Below are positions 5,592 through 11,618 of a stretch of 11,618 nucleotides of DNA, in pieces. The stretch spans positions 1 to 11,618 of the forward strand of contig JAITTH010000131.1 in assembly GCA_031287295.1 (NCBI GenBank), in the 5' to 3' direction. The notes under the pieces were generated by a model. The model ran no database searches and was not told where the DNA came from. It saw nothing but the letters and a program-made list of their open reading frames with translations. The position numbers were made by a program, and so were the translations under genes. This DNA is from Eubacteriales Family XIII. Incertae Sedis bacterium (GTDB taxonomy: Bacteria; Bacillota; Clostridia; Peptostreptococcales; Anaerovoracaceae). Every line of letters starts with the position of its first letter. The first letter of the stretch is position 1.

Positions 5592-7121
5592 ATGAATTTG
5601 AAACCCGAAGAAATCAGTGCCGTCATACGAGAACAAATCAAGAATTACGAATCTGAAATCAGCATCAGCGATTTTGGAACGGTTATTCAGGTTGGCGACG
5701 GCATCGCTCGCGTCTTTGGCCTCACCAACTGTATGGCCGGCGAGCTTCTTGCCTTCCCCGGTGATGTCTACGGCATGGCACTAAATTTGGAAGAAGAAAA
5801 TGTGGGTGTCGTTATAATGGGCGTTGACAGCGCTATCAAAGAAGGCGATATTGTCAAGCCTACCGGAGAGGTGGTCAAAGTGCCTGTTGGCAATGAGCTG
5901 ATAGGTCGTGTTGTAAACGCTTTGGGGCAACCACTGGATGGGAAAGGTGCAATTCTTACAAAAGAGACCAGAGCGGTCGAATTTGCTGCACCGGGCGTAC
6001 TTGCAAGAAAATCTGTAAGCCAACCGCTTCAAACCGGTATTAAGGCAATTGACTCTATGATTCCGATTGGCAGAGGTCAGCGTGAACTGATTATCGGCGA
6101 CCGCCAGACGGGAAAGACCGCCATTGCCATCGACACGATTTTGAATCAGGCAAATGAAGATGTCATTTGTATCTATGTTGCCATCGGGCAGAAAAAGTCC
6201 ACCGTTGCGCAGATGGCGCAGCAACTTGAAAACAAGGGTGCGATGAAATATACCATTATCGTTGCCGCGACGGCGAGTGACGTGGCACCGTTGCAGTATT
6301 TGGCACCTTATGCCGGATGCTCCATGGCGGAACATTTCATGTACCAAGGTAAAAACGTCCTCATCATTTACGATGACCTTTCAAAGCATGCGGTGGCATA
6401 TCGTGCCATGTCGCTTCTGCTTCGTCGTCCGCCGGGACGTGAAGCCTATCCGGGCGATGTTTTCTATCTGCATAGCCGTCTGCTCGAACGCGCAGCGAGA
6501 CTTTCCGATGAACTTGGCGGAGGTTCCATTACCGCACTGCCCATCATCGAGACGCAGGCAGGTGACGTTTCCGCATACATTCCGACGAATGTCATTTCCA
6601 TCACGGACGGTCAGATTTTCCTAGAGACAGACCTTTTCTTCTCGGGGCAGCGTCCTGCTGTAAACGTCGGCATTTCGGTATCCCGCGTTGGTGGTGATGC
6701 CCAGATTAAGGCCATCAAAAAAGTTGCCTCCTCCGTGAAGTTGGAGCTGGCGCAGTATCGCGAATTGGCAAGCTTTTCACAGTTTGGTTCCGATGTGGAT
6801 AAAGAGACCAAAGAGCGTCTGGACCATGGACGCGTGCTGATGGAAATCATTAAGCAACGCCAATATAGCCCGGTCGATGTCGCGCATCAGGTTTGTATTT
6901 TCTACGCAGCCGTAAACAAATACCTCGACAGCCTTGATGTCGATAAAATCGCAGATTTCGAAAAAGGATTTTACGAATTCGTGGATTCCATTTATCCGTC
7001 GATTGGCAAAGGCATCCACGAAACAGGTGTCCTCTCGGAAGAAAATGAAACCCTGCTGAAAAAAGCAACGGAAGAATACAAAGAAGAATTTTTGAAAAAA
7101 GTTGCAGACGGCATCGAATGA
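5592..7121 (+). CDS. atpA: F-type ATP synthase subunit alpha
   Basis: This 509-residue subunit carries the non-catalytic nucleotide sites of the F1 alpha3beta3 ring. The N-terminal beta-barrel domain includes VGDGIARVFGL (34-44). Walker A is GDRQTGKT (169-176), Walker B is LIIYDD (257-262), and RRPPGREAYPGD (278-289) follows. The arginine finger is Arg365 in SVSRVGG, which reaches into the neighbouring catalytic beta site. The helical C-terminal domain is complete and the length is standard. The ATG at 5592 follows AAAGGTG by about 7 bases, and the N-terminus (MNLKPEEIS) aligns with the usual alpha start. No deviation from a functional subunit is visible. Confidence 0.98.
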   Translation: MNLKPEEISAVIREQIKNYESEISISDFGTVIQVGDGIARVFGLTNCMAGELLAFPGDVYGMALNLEEENVGVVIMGVDSAIKEGDIVKPTGEVVKVPVGNELIGRVVNALGQPLDGKGAILTKETRAVEFAAPGVLARKSVSQPLQTGIKAIDSMIPIGRGQRELIIGDRQTGKTAIAIDTILNQANEDVICIYVAIGQKKSTVAQMAQQLENKGAMKYTIIVAATASDVAPLQYLAPYAGCSMAEHFMYQGKNVLIIYDDLSKHAVAYRAMSLLLRRPPGREAYPGDVFYLHSRLLERAARLSDELGGGSITALPIIETQAGDVSAYIPTNVISITDGQIFLETDLFFSGQRPAVNVGISVSRVGGDAQIKAIKKVASSVKLELAQYRELASFSQFGSDVDKETKERLDHGRVLMEIIKQRQYSPVDVAHQVCIFYAAVNKYLDSLDVDKIADFEKGFYEFVDSIYPSIGKGIHETGVLSEENETLLKKATEEYKEEFLKKVADGIE

Positions 7122-7153
7122 TTCTCGCTGCCTGTTCGGATCGATAATGAGAT

Positions 7154-7177
7154 CGCGCATCGTATAAAACTTGCGCG
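7154..7177 (+). other. Intercistronic hairpin between atpA and atpG
   Basis: CGCGCA (7154-7159) pairs perfectly with TGCGCG (7172-7177) around a 12-base A/T-rich loop. It ends 6 bases before the Shine-Dalgarno sequence of atpG and has no T-tract, so it is not a terminator. The short GC-rich stem could modulate ribosome access to atpG; this is inferred from position. Confidence 0.4.
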
Positions 7178-7201
7178 TCAACGAGGAAGGAGTAACTGCA
7201 T

Positions 7202-8101
7202 ATGGCCGGCTCCGGCAACATGCAAGACATTAAAAGAAGAGTTCGAAGTGTCACAAGCATAGAGCATATTACCAATGCCATGAAACTGGTTTCCGCGGCA
7301 AAACTTCGCCGAGCGAAACTGATGCTTGAGAAGACACAACGATACTTCAAGTATGTGACAGATGCCATTCGGGAGGTTCTTGCCAATACGGAAGATGTTC
7401 CGACAACGTATCTTTCCGGCGACCGCGAAATAAAGAAAACCTGTTACATCGTGGTTACGAGTAACCGCGGTTTGGCAGGAAGTTTCAGCGCAAACGTAAT
7501 CAAGCAGACCCTTCTTGCGATGCAAGAGCGAGACAGCGAGGCTGTCATCGTGTCCGTTGGAAGCAAAGGGCGAGACTATTTCCGTCGAAGGAACTACGAA
7601 ATGGCAAGCGAACACCTGCTGCCACCTGAAAACATCACCTTTGTCGAAACGAGAGAAATCAGCAAGCCGATTCTCGAACAGTTTGAACAAGGAGAGATTG
7701 ACGAGGTTGTGTTGGTTTATACATCGTTTATTTCGCCACTTGAGCAACGTGCGAAGCAAGTAAGACTTTTGCCCTTTGAGATAGATCAGAACATCGAACA
7801 GAAAGAAGCGTCGGCAGCTTCGTCTTCCACGAAAAAGGAGATTCGGCAGGTTGAATACGAACCTTCCGCGGAAGCGGTATTCGATTACCTCATTCCAAAG
7901 TATGTGGAAATCATGTTCTTTGGCGCGATTATAGAGTCTGCCACCTGTGAACATGCGGCGCGACGTGTGGCGATGGAAAGCGCAACAGACAATGCACACG
8001 ATATGATATCCGATCTGAATCTAACGTTTAACAGAGCGCGCCAGGCAGCCATTACCCGTGAAATCACAGAAATCGTAAGCGGTGCAGACGCGTTAAATTA
8101 G
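7202..8101 (+). CDS. atpG: F-type ATP synthase subunit gamma
   Basis: This 299-residue subunit is the central rotor shaft, coupling c-ring rotation to conformational change in beta. The N-terminal coiled-coil helix carries DIKRRVRSV and ITNAMKLVSAAKLRRA (about 9-39). TSNRGLAGSFSANV (86-99) is the conserved Rossmann-like core motif, and the C-terminal helix ends RQAAITREITEIVSGA (280-295). A Ser/Ala/Lys/Glu-rich segment at about 195-217 lies in a surface region where many Bacillota gamma subunits have variable loops, and it accounts for the slight excess over the E. coli protein. The ATG at 7202 has AGGAAGGAG with 9 bases of spacing. A second in-frame ATG at 7220 is less likely, given the usual MA...IKRR beginning. 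Confidence 0.97.
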   Translation: MAGSGNMQDIKRRVRSVTSIEHITNAMKLVSAAKLRRAKLMLEKTQRYFKYVTDAIREVLANTEDVPTTYLSGDREIKKTCYIVVTSNRGLAGSFSANVIKQTLLAMQERDSEAVIVSVGSKGRDYFRRRNYEMASEHLLPPENITFVETREISKPILEQFEQGEIDEVVLVYTSFISPLEQRAKQVRLLPFEIDQNIEQKEASAASSSTKKEIRQVEYEPSAEAVFDYLIPKYVEIMFFGAIIESATCEHAARRVAMESATDNAHDMISDLNLTFNRARQAAITREITEIVSGADALN

Positions 8102-8140
8102 CGAAGCCGCAAGCAAGTTGGAAACAAAAGAGGAAGAAAA

Positions 8141-9544
8141 ATGAGCGAAACAGGAAAAGGTGTCATTCATCAGATTATCGGACCGGTCGTTGACGTAAAA
8201 TTTGAACCGCAAGATATGCCCGAACTTCTTTCGGCGATTGTCATCCAAAACGGAGATAAAAAAATTGTTGCGGAAGTGGCGCAGCATATCGGTGACGATG
8301 TTGTTCGGTGTATCGCCTTGGCTTCAACAGACGGGCTCAGACGCGGAATGACCGTCATCAATACCGGTGGACCGATTAAGGTTCCTGTAGGTCAAGAAGT
8401 TCTTGGTCGGTTGTTTAATGTCATTGGCGACAATATCGATGACAAACCGCCGGTAGAGACGAAAGAGCGGCATCCGATTCACCGGGCGGCACCATCCTTT
8501 GAAGATCAAGACACAACGGCGCAGATCTTCGAAACCGGAATCAAAGTCGTAGATCTTATCGCTCCCTATACGAGAGGTGGAAAAGTCGGTCTGTTTGGCG
8601 GTGCCGGTGTTGGGAAAACCGTACTCATTCAGGAGCTGATTAACAATATCGCAAAAGAGCATGGCGGCATCTCGGTTTTCGCAGGCGTCGGAGAAAGAAC
8701 CCGCGAAGGAAACGACCTGTATTACGAAATGAAAGAATCCGGGGTTATCGACAAAACGGCCATGGTGTTCGGGCAGATGAACGAACCGCCGGGAGCGAGA
8801 ATGCGCGTTGCGCTTACAGGGCTTACGATGGCAGAGTATTTCCGCGATCAGGAAGGTCAGGACGTGTTGCTGTTTATCGACAACATCTTCCGCTTTACAC
8901 AGGCCGGTTCCGAAGTATCTGCACTACTGGGACGTGTTCCGTCGTCTGTAGGGTATCAGCCGACATTGGCGACAGAAATGGGGGCATTGCAAGAGCGCAT
9001 CACTTCCACCAAGGCGGGCTCGATTACATCCGTGCAGGCCATTTACGTTCCGGCAGATGACCTTACCGACCCTGCACCCGCGACAGCCTTTGCCCACCTT
9101 GATGCGACGACGGTTCTCGATCGTGCAATCACAGAGCTTGGCATCTATCCTGCGGTAGACCCGCTGGCATCTTCCTCTCGCATCATGGATCCGCTCATCT
9201 TGGGCGAAGATCATTACAACACAGCTCGTGAAGTGCAGGAAATTCTCCAGCATTACAAAGACTTGCAGGATATTATCGCCATCCTCGGTATGGACGAACT
9301 GTCTGATGACGACAAACTCATCGTAGGTCGCGCCAGAAGAATTCAGCGCTTCCTGTCGCAACCGTTTAGTGTGGCAGAAGCCTTTACGGGTACGCCCGGA
9401 AAATACCTGCCACTCAAAGAGACGATTCGTGGATTTAGAGAGATTCTCGATGGCAAGCATGACGAAATTCCGGAGAATCTGTTCTTGTTTGCGGGTGGTA
9501 TCGACGAAGTCGTTGAAAAATATAACAAGCAGAAGCAACAGTAA
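8141..9544 (+). CDS. atpD: F-type ATP synthase subunit beta (catalytic)
   Basis: This 467-residue catalytic subunit makes or hydrolyses ATP at the alpha/beta interface. Walker A is GGAGVGKT (153-160). The catalytic base is Glu185 in GERTREGND, equivalent to E. coli Glu181. Walker B is VLLFID (242-247), followed by NIFRFTQAGSEVSALLGR. The torque-transmitting loop, DELSEED in E. coli, is DELSDDD (385-391), which keeps the acidic pattern. Length and domain order are standard. The ATG at 8141 has AGAGGA about 6 bases upstream. The stop codon lies within a short hairpin shared with the gap before atpC. Confidence 0.98.
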   Translation: MSETGKGVIHQIIGPVVDVKFEPQDMPELLSAIVIQNGDKKIVAEVAQHIGDDVVRCIALASTDGLRRGMTVINTGGPIKVPVGQEVLGRLFNVIGDNIDDKPPVETKERHPIHRAAPSFEDQDTTAQIFETGIKVVDLIAPYTRGGKVGLFGGAGVGKTVLIQELINNIAKEHGGISVFAGVGERTREGNDLYYEMKESGVIDKTAMVFGQMNEPPGARMRVALTGLTMAEYFRDQEGQDVLLFIDNIFRFTQAGSEVSALLGRVPSSVGYQPTLATEMGALQERITSTKAGSITSVQAIYVPADDLTDPAPATAFAHLDATTVLDRAITELGIYPAVDPLASSSRIMDPLILGEDHYNTAREVQEILQHYKDLQDIIAILGMDELSDDDKLIVGRARRIQRFLSQPFSVAEAFTGTPGKYLPLKETIRGFREILDGKHDEIPENLFLFAGGIDEVVEKYNKQKQQ

Positions 9545-9563
9545 GCCTTTAAGAAAGCCTTAC
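9541..9563 (+). other. Hairpin at the atpD stop, ahead of atpC
   Basis: The ten bases 9541-9550 pair with 9554-9563 around a 3-base AAG loop, giving nine pairs with one C/C mismatch. The stem includes the atpD TAA (9542-9544). There is no T-tract after it. It may influence coupling between beta and epsilon translation, but the evidence is only the base pairing and position. Confidence 0.38.
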
Positions 9564-9573
9564 ATGCATTGCC

Positions 9574-9578
9574 GGAGG
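9574..9578 (+). promoter_or_regulatory. atpC: atpC ribosome binding site with unusually long spacing
   Basis: GGAGG is the only Shine-Dalgarno match upstream of atpC, but it sits 13 bases before the ATG at 9592, longer than the usual 5-9. No in-frame ATG, GTG or TTG lies at a better distance. The spacing may lower epsilon translation. Confidence 0.55.
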
Positions 9579-9591
9579 CAACGAAAAATCT

Positions 9592-10026
9592 ATGGCGAAT
9601 AGCTTTAAATTACAAATTGTAACACCAGACAAACTCTTTTATGAAGGGGAAGTCGAAATGGTTATCGTCCGTACGCTAACGGGTGAAGAAGGCTTTATGG
9701 CCAAGCACACGTGGGCAACGAAGCTTCTCGATGTCGGCAGAACATGGATTCGAGAGAAGGGAAGCCAAGAGTTGAAACTCGCTTCCACCGCCGCAGGATT
9801 TATTGACGTTCGCGACAGCGTGACGATTTTTACAGATGCTGCCGAATGGCCGGAAGAGATTGATGTGGCGCGTGCGGAAGAACATAAGCAAAAGGCCGAA
9901 GCCTTCCTGAAAGAACACAAACGCACAAAAGAGGAAGAGGAGGAATTCTTGAAAGCGGAAGCTTCCTTGAAAAAAGCAATAACGCGACTGAAAGTATCCT
10001 CGACAACAGGTCAACGCAAGCACTAG
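9592..10026 (+). CDS. atpC: F-type ATP synthase subunit epsilon
   Basis: This 144-residue subunit sits at the foot of the central stalk and can inhibit ATP hydrolysis. The N-terminal beta-sandwich begins LQIVTPDKLFYEGEVEMV (7-24). The segment GEEGFMAKHTWATKLL (31-46) replaces the commoner GEIGxLPxHAPLxxLL, so the widely conserved Pro and His-Ala-Pro are changed; I believe related forms occur in Clostridia. AEWPEEIDVARAEEH then leads into a C-terminal two-helix region with a run of five Glu (about 115-119) and ITRLKV at the end. The C-terminal helices are present, so the inhibitory element is not truncated. The start is fixed by lack of alternatives despite a distant GGAGG. It is the last gene of the operon. 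Confidence 0.94.
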   Translation: MANSFKLQIVTPDKLFYEGEVEMVIVRTLTGEEGFMAKHTWATKLLDVGRTWIREKGSQELKLASTAAGFIDVRDSVTIFTDAAEWPEEIDVARAEEHKQKAEAFLKEHKRTKEEEEEFLKAEASLKKAITRLKVSSTTGQRKH

Positions 10027-10032
10027 GTTTTT

Positions 10033-10061
10033 TTGTTCTTACATCTTGTTGCTGATATAAT
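10033..10061 (+). promoter_or_regulatory. thrE: Extended -10 promoter upstream of thrE
   Basis: TGATATAAT (10053-10061) is a perfect extended -10 element, TGn plus TATAAT. TTGTTC (10033-10038) lies 17 bases upstream and matches the first three -35 bases. Initiation would be near 10068, only about 9 bases before the stem of the following terminator. It could drive thrE by read-through. Confidence 0.6.
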
Positions 10062-10076
10062 ATTAAATAGGAATTG

Positions 10077-10110
10077 AAAAGAGGTGGATGAAAAAGTCCG
10101 TCTCTTTTTT
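10077..10110 (+). terminator. Strong rho-independent terminator between atpC and thrE
   Basis: A continuous 12-bp stem joins 10077-10088 with 10097-10108 (ten Watson-Crick and two G-U pairs) around an 8-base A-rich loop. A six-base T-run closes it (10105-10110). It lies about 50 bases after the atpC stop and should end the atp transcript. Because a good promoter lies just upstream, it could also act as an attenuator for thrE. Confidence 0.85.
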
Positions 10111-10133
10111 AGAAGAGAACAAAAGGGAAATCC

Positions 10134-11387
10134 ATGGCAAACCTATTTCAAAAACGCGTTTTAATACTTGCGCTGTTTGCGGGAGAAATTATGATGAAGA
10201 GCGGGGCAGAGATCTCTCGTGTTGAAAGCACGATTATTCGAATCTGCCGTGCATGTCACATTGACCGTGTGGAGTGCTTTGCAACGACCACAGGAATTTT
10301 TCTTTCGATTCACAGCGGAAACGATGATGACGACATGCAAACTTTCATCAAACGCATAGATCGTACAGACATCGACTTAAAGAAAATTTCGGCAATCAAT
10401 GTTTTTGCCCGCGTCTTTACCAGCACCGATCTCACGGTTGTGGATGGGCTGGAACAACTGAAAAAAATAGAGGCGATAAAGCCCTATCCTTTTTTGGTTC
10501 GCGTTCTTGCGGCGATGGTTTGTGGCGCATTTTTTGTTCCTTACTACTTTGGTGGCACCTCGGATATTTTCTGTGCGGCCCTTGTTTCCGGGGCGGCGTA
10601 TGGGTTGTCTTACGTCATCTCTTTGTTGGAGTTTCCGCCGTTCATTCGCATTTTTGTCAGCTGCTTTGTCGCAACGGCTTTGATCTTACTCTTGCAGGTC
10701 TTTTATCTGGAAGACAATTCTCCGGCGGTGATTGTCAGTGCTGTTTCCATTTTTATGCCCGGCGTTGCGATTACGAATGCTGCGCGCGATATGCTGGCGG
10801 GGGATCTTCTTTCCGGCGTCGCCAGGCTCGTAGAGGCCCTCATTGCGGCCATTGCCATTGCCGGCGGTATCGGTATGTGTATGGCTGGGTGGAAGATCAT
10901 AAATGCGCAGCCGTTGCCTGCTGCTGCGATCCCCTATCCTCTTTGGTCCTATTTCTTTTTTGGTGCACTTATCACAGCGGGATTTGCTGTCTTGTTCAAT
11001 GCCCCTGTGCGACGCATTCCTGTAATTGCCGTGATTGGGGGCATTGGAATGATTTCGTACCAATTTCTTTACTTCCACGGCTATTCCATTTTGGCATCCT
11101 GCTTCCTTGGCACCTTTTTGGTCGCCATTCTTTCTGAAGTTGCTTCGCGCGCCGGGAAAGATGCAACGACCATATTCATTCTTCCGGGAATCATTCCCTT
11201 TGTACCCGGGGCTGCGATTTATCGTACGATGGCAAAATTGCTGGAAAGCGATTTTGAAGCTGTCGCACAAAATGGAAGCGAGACCTTAATGATGGTCGGA
11301 GGTATTTCGATTGCCATTGCTTTGGTCGCGGCGTTGACAAGGCTTGGAAGCTCCATCATTCGAAGGATTTCTCGAAAGGGAATTTAG
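10134..11387 (+). CDS. thrE: Threonine/serine exporter (ThrE) family protein, fused two-domain form
   Basis: This 417-residue polytopic membrane protein has both halves of the ThrE family in one chain: an N-terminal ThrE (DUF1212) domain (about 8-250) and a C-terminal ThrE_2 (DUF3815) domain (about 270-400). In many Bacillota and in E. coli (YjjP/YjjB) the halves are separate proteins. Signatures are AGEIMMKSGAEISRVES (16-32) before the membrane part, PGVAITNAARDMLAGDLLSG (209-228), and PGIIPFVPGAAIYRTM (351-366). About ten hydrophobic segments are visible. Corynebacterium ThrE exports threonine and serine by proton-coupled antiport; substrate here is inferred by family only, and dicarboxylate transport has been reported for YjjPB-type members. 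The ATG at 10134 has AAAGGGA with about 6 bases of spacing. It is separated from the atp genes by the terminator and has its own promoter candidate. Confidence 0.88.
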   Translation: MANLFQKRVLILALFAGEIMMKSGAEISRVESTIIRICRACHIDRVECFATTTGIFLSIHSGNDDDDMQTFIKRIDRTDIDLKKISAINVFARVFTSTDLTVVDGLEQLKKIEAIKPYPFLVRVLAAMVCGAFFVPYYFGGTSDIFCAALVSGAAYGLSYVISLLEFPPFIRIFVSCFVATALILLLQVFYLEDNSPAVIVSAVSIFMPGVAITNAARDMLAGDLLSGVARLVEALIAAIAIAGGIGMCMAGWKIINAQPLPAAAIPYPLWSYFFFGALITAGFAVLFNAPVRRIPVIAVIGGIGMISYQFLYFHGYSILASCFLGTFLVAILSEVASRAGKDATTIFILPGIIPFVPGAAIYRTMAKLLESDFEAVAQNGSETLMMVGGISIAIALVAALTRLGSSIIRRISRKGI

Positions 11388-11405
11388 AAATTTCCTGCTA
11401 TCCGG

Positions 11406-11618
11406 TTAGACGACAACCCGGAAAAAAGAGAGATCGGGGTGAAGCGAATCCAGGATCTCCATCACATCCGCAGACAACATTTCTCCCGGACAGACAAGAG
11501 GTATCCCCGGAGGATAGGTCATAATAATCTCGGCGCATATTTTGCCGGTAGCCTGCTCTTTGCGGACTGTTTTCTTTTTTGCAAACCAAGCCTCTCTGGG
11601 GGAAAGCACCTGCTTCGG
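11406..11618 (-). CDS. Orn/Lys/Arg decarboxylase family protein, C-terminal fragment
   Basis: The frame is open to the window end, so the gene starts beyond 11618; 70 C-terminal residues are visible. The pattern LSPREAWFAKKKTV, then GKICAEII and TYPPGIPLVCPGE, is typical of the C-terminal domain of PLP-dependent arginine, lysine or ornithine decarboxylases of the fold-III (SpeA/YaaO-like) group. The PLP-binding domain lies outside the window, so substrate and activity cannot be judged. These enzymes make polyamines or their precursors. The gene converges on thrE with only 18 bases between the stop codons, and no clear terminator serves it inside the window. Confidence 0.85.
   Translation of the reverse strand, partial: PKQVLSPREAWFAKKKTVRKEQATGKICAEIIMTYPPGIPLVCPGEMLSADVMEILDSLHPDLSFFRVVV

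Noticed and set aside
7178..7999. A 273-codon open frame on the minus strand opposite atpG
   Set aside because: atpG is unambiguous on the plus strand; the antisense translation is rich in Arg, Cys and Phe, as expected from reverse reading, and shows no domain.
10028..10034. T-run right after the atpC stop as a terminator
   Set aside because: No stable stem precedes it; the convincing terminator is at 10077-10110.
10088..10222. Short ORF beginning MKKSVSFLEENK in the thrE leader as a leader peptide
   Set aside because: Its ATG sits inside the terminator stem with the purine-rich site too close, it overlaps thrE out of frame for most of its length, and it has no run of regulatory codons such as Thr or Ser.

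Overview
The window holds a complete F-type ATP synthase operon with its flanking genes, from an anaerobic-type Bacillota genome (Clostridia, or possibly Negativicutes). The lineage call rests on gene order (a dCMP deaminase and a WecA/TagO-type transferase directly ahead of atpI), on a cobalamin-dependent methionine synthase that lacks the reactivation domain, on the divergent Clostridia-like epsilon subunit and on the sodium-type c subunit. It comes from family knowledge, not from a database search. Coding is almost all on the plus strand and tightly packed. I see no mobile element, tRNA, rRNA or CRISPR array.

Left part (2-2450): the 3' end of a methionine synthase-like gene, comEB (dCMP deaminase) and a polyprenyl-phosphate GlcNAc-1-phosphate transferase (tagO/wecA type). 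They are joined by two ATGA start/stop overlaps, so they look like one transcription unit. A hairpin with a short T-tract follows at 2489-2518.

Centre (2716-10026): atpI-atpB-atpE-atpF-atpH-atpA-atpG-atpD-atpC, encoding the assembly factor, the membrane Fo sector (a, c, b) and the F1 sector (delta, alpha, gamma, beta, epsilon). Catalytic and nucleotide-binding motifs are intact in alpha and beta, and the essential arginine of subunit a is present. The c subunit carries Gln32, Glu65, Thr66 and Ser67 in register with the sodium site of Ilyobacter-type rings, so sodium coupling is plausible, although the usual Tyr70 is Phe. atpI appears to start at TTG and has a long, very basic C-terminal tail. 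atpE is bracketed by two intercistronic hairpins and preceded by an AU-rich leader with a strong ribosome binding site, which suggests post-transcriptional tuning of the high c-subunit dose. Two further intercistronic hairpins lie between atpA/atpG and atpD/atpC.

Right part (10027-11618): an extended -10 promoter and, immediately after it, a strong rho-independent terminator lie between atpC and a fused ThrE-type threonine/serine exporter gene. The window ends in the C-terminal part of a convergent Orn/Lys/Arg decarboxylase-family gene.

I did not find a clearly new multi-gene system. The points most worth following are the c-ring ion site, the AtpI tail, the hairpins around atpE, and the promoter-terminator pair ahead of thrE.
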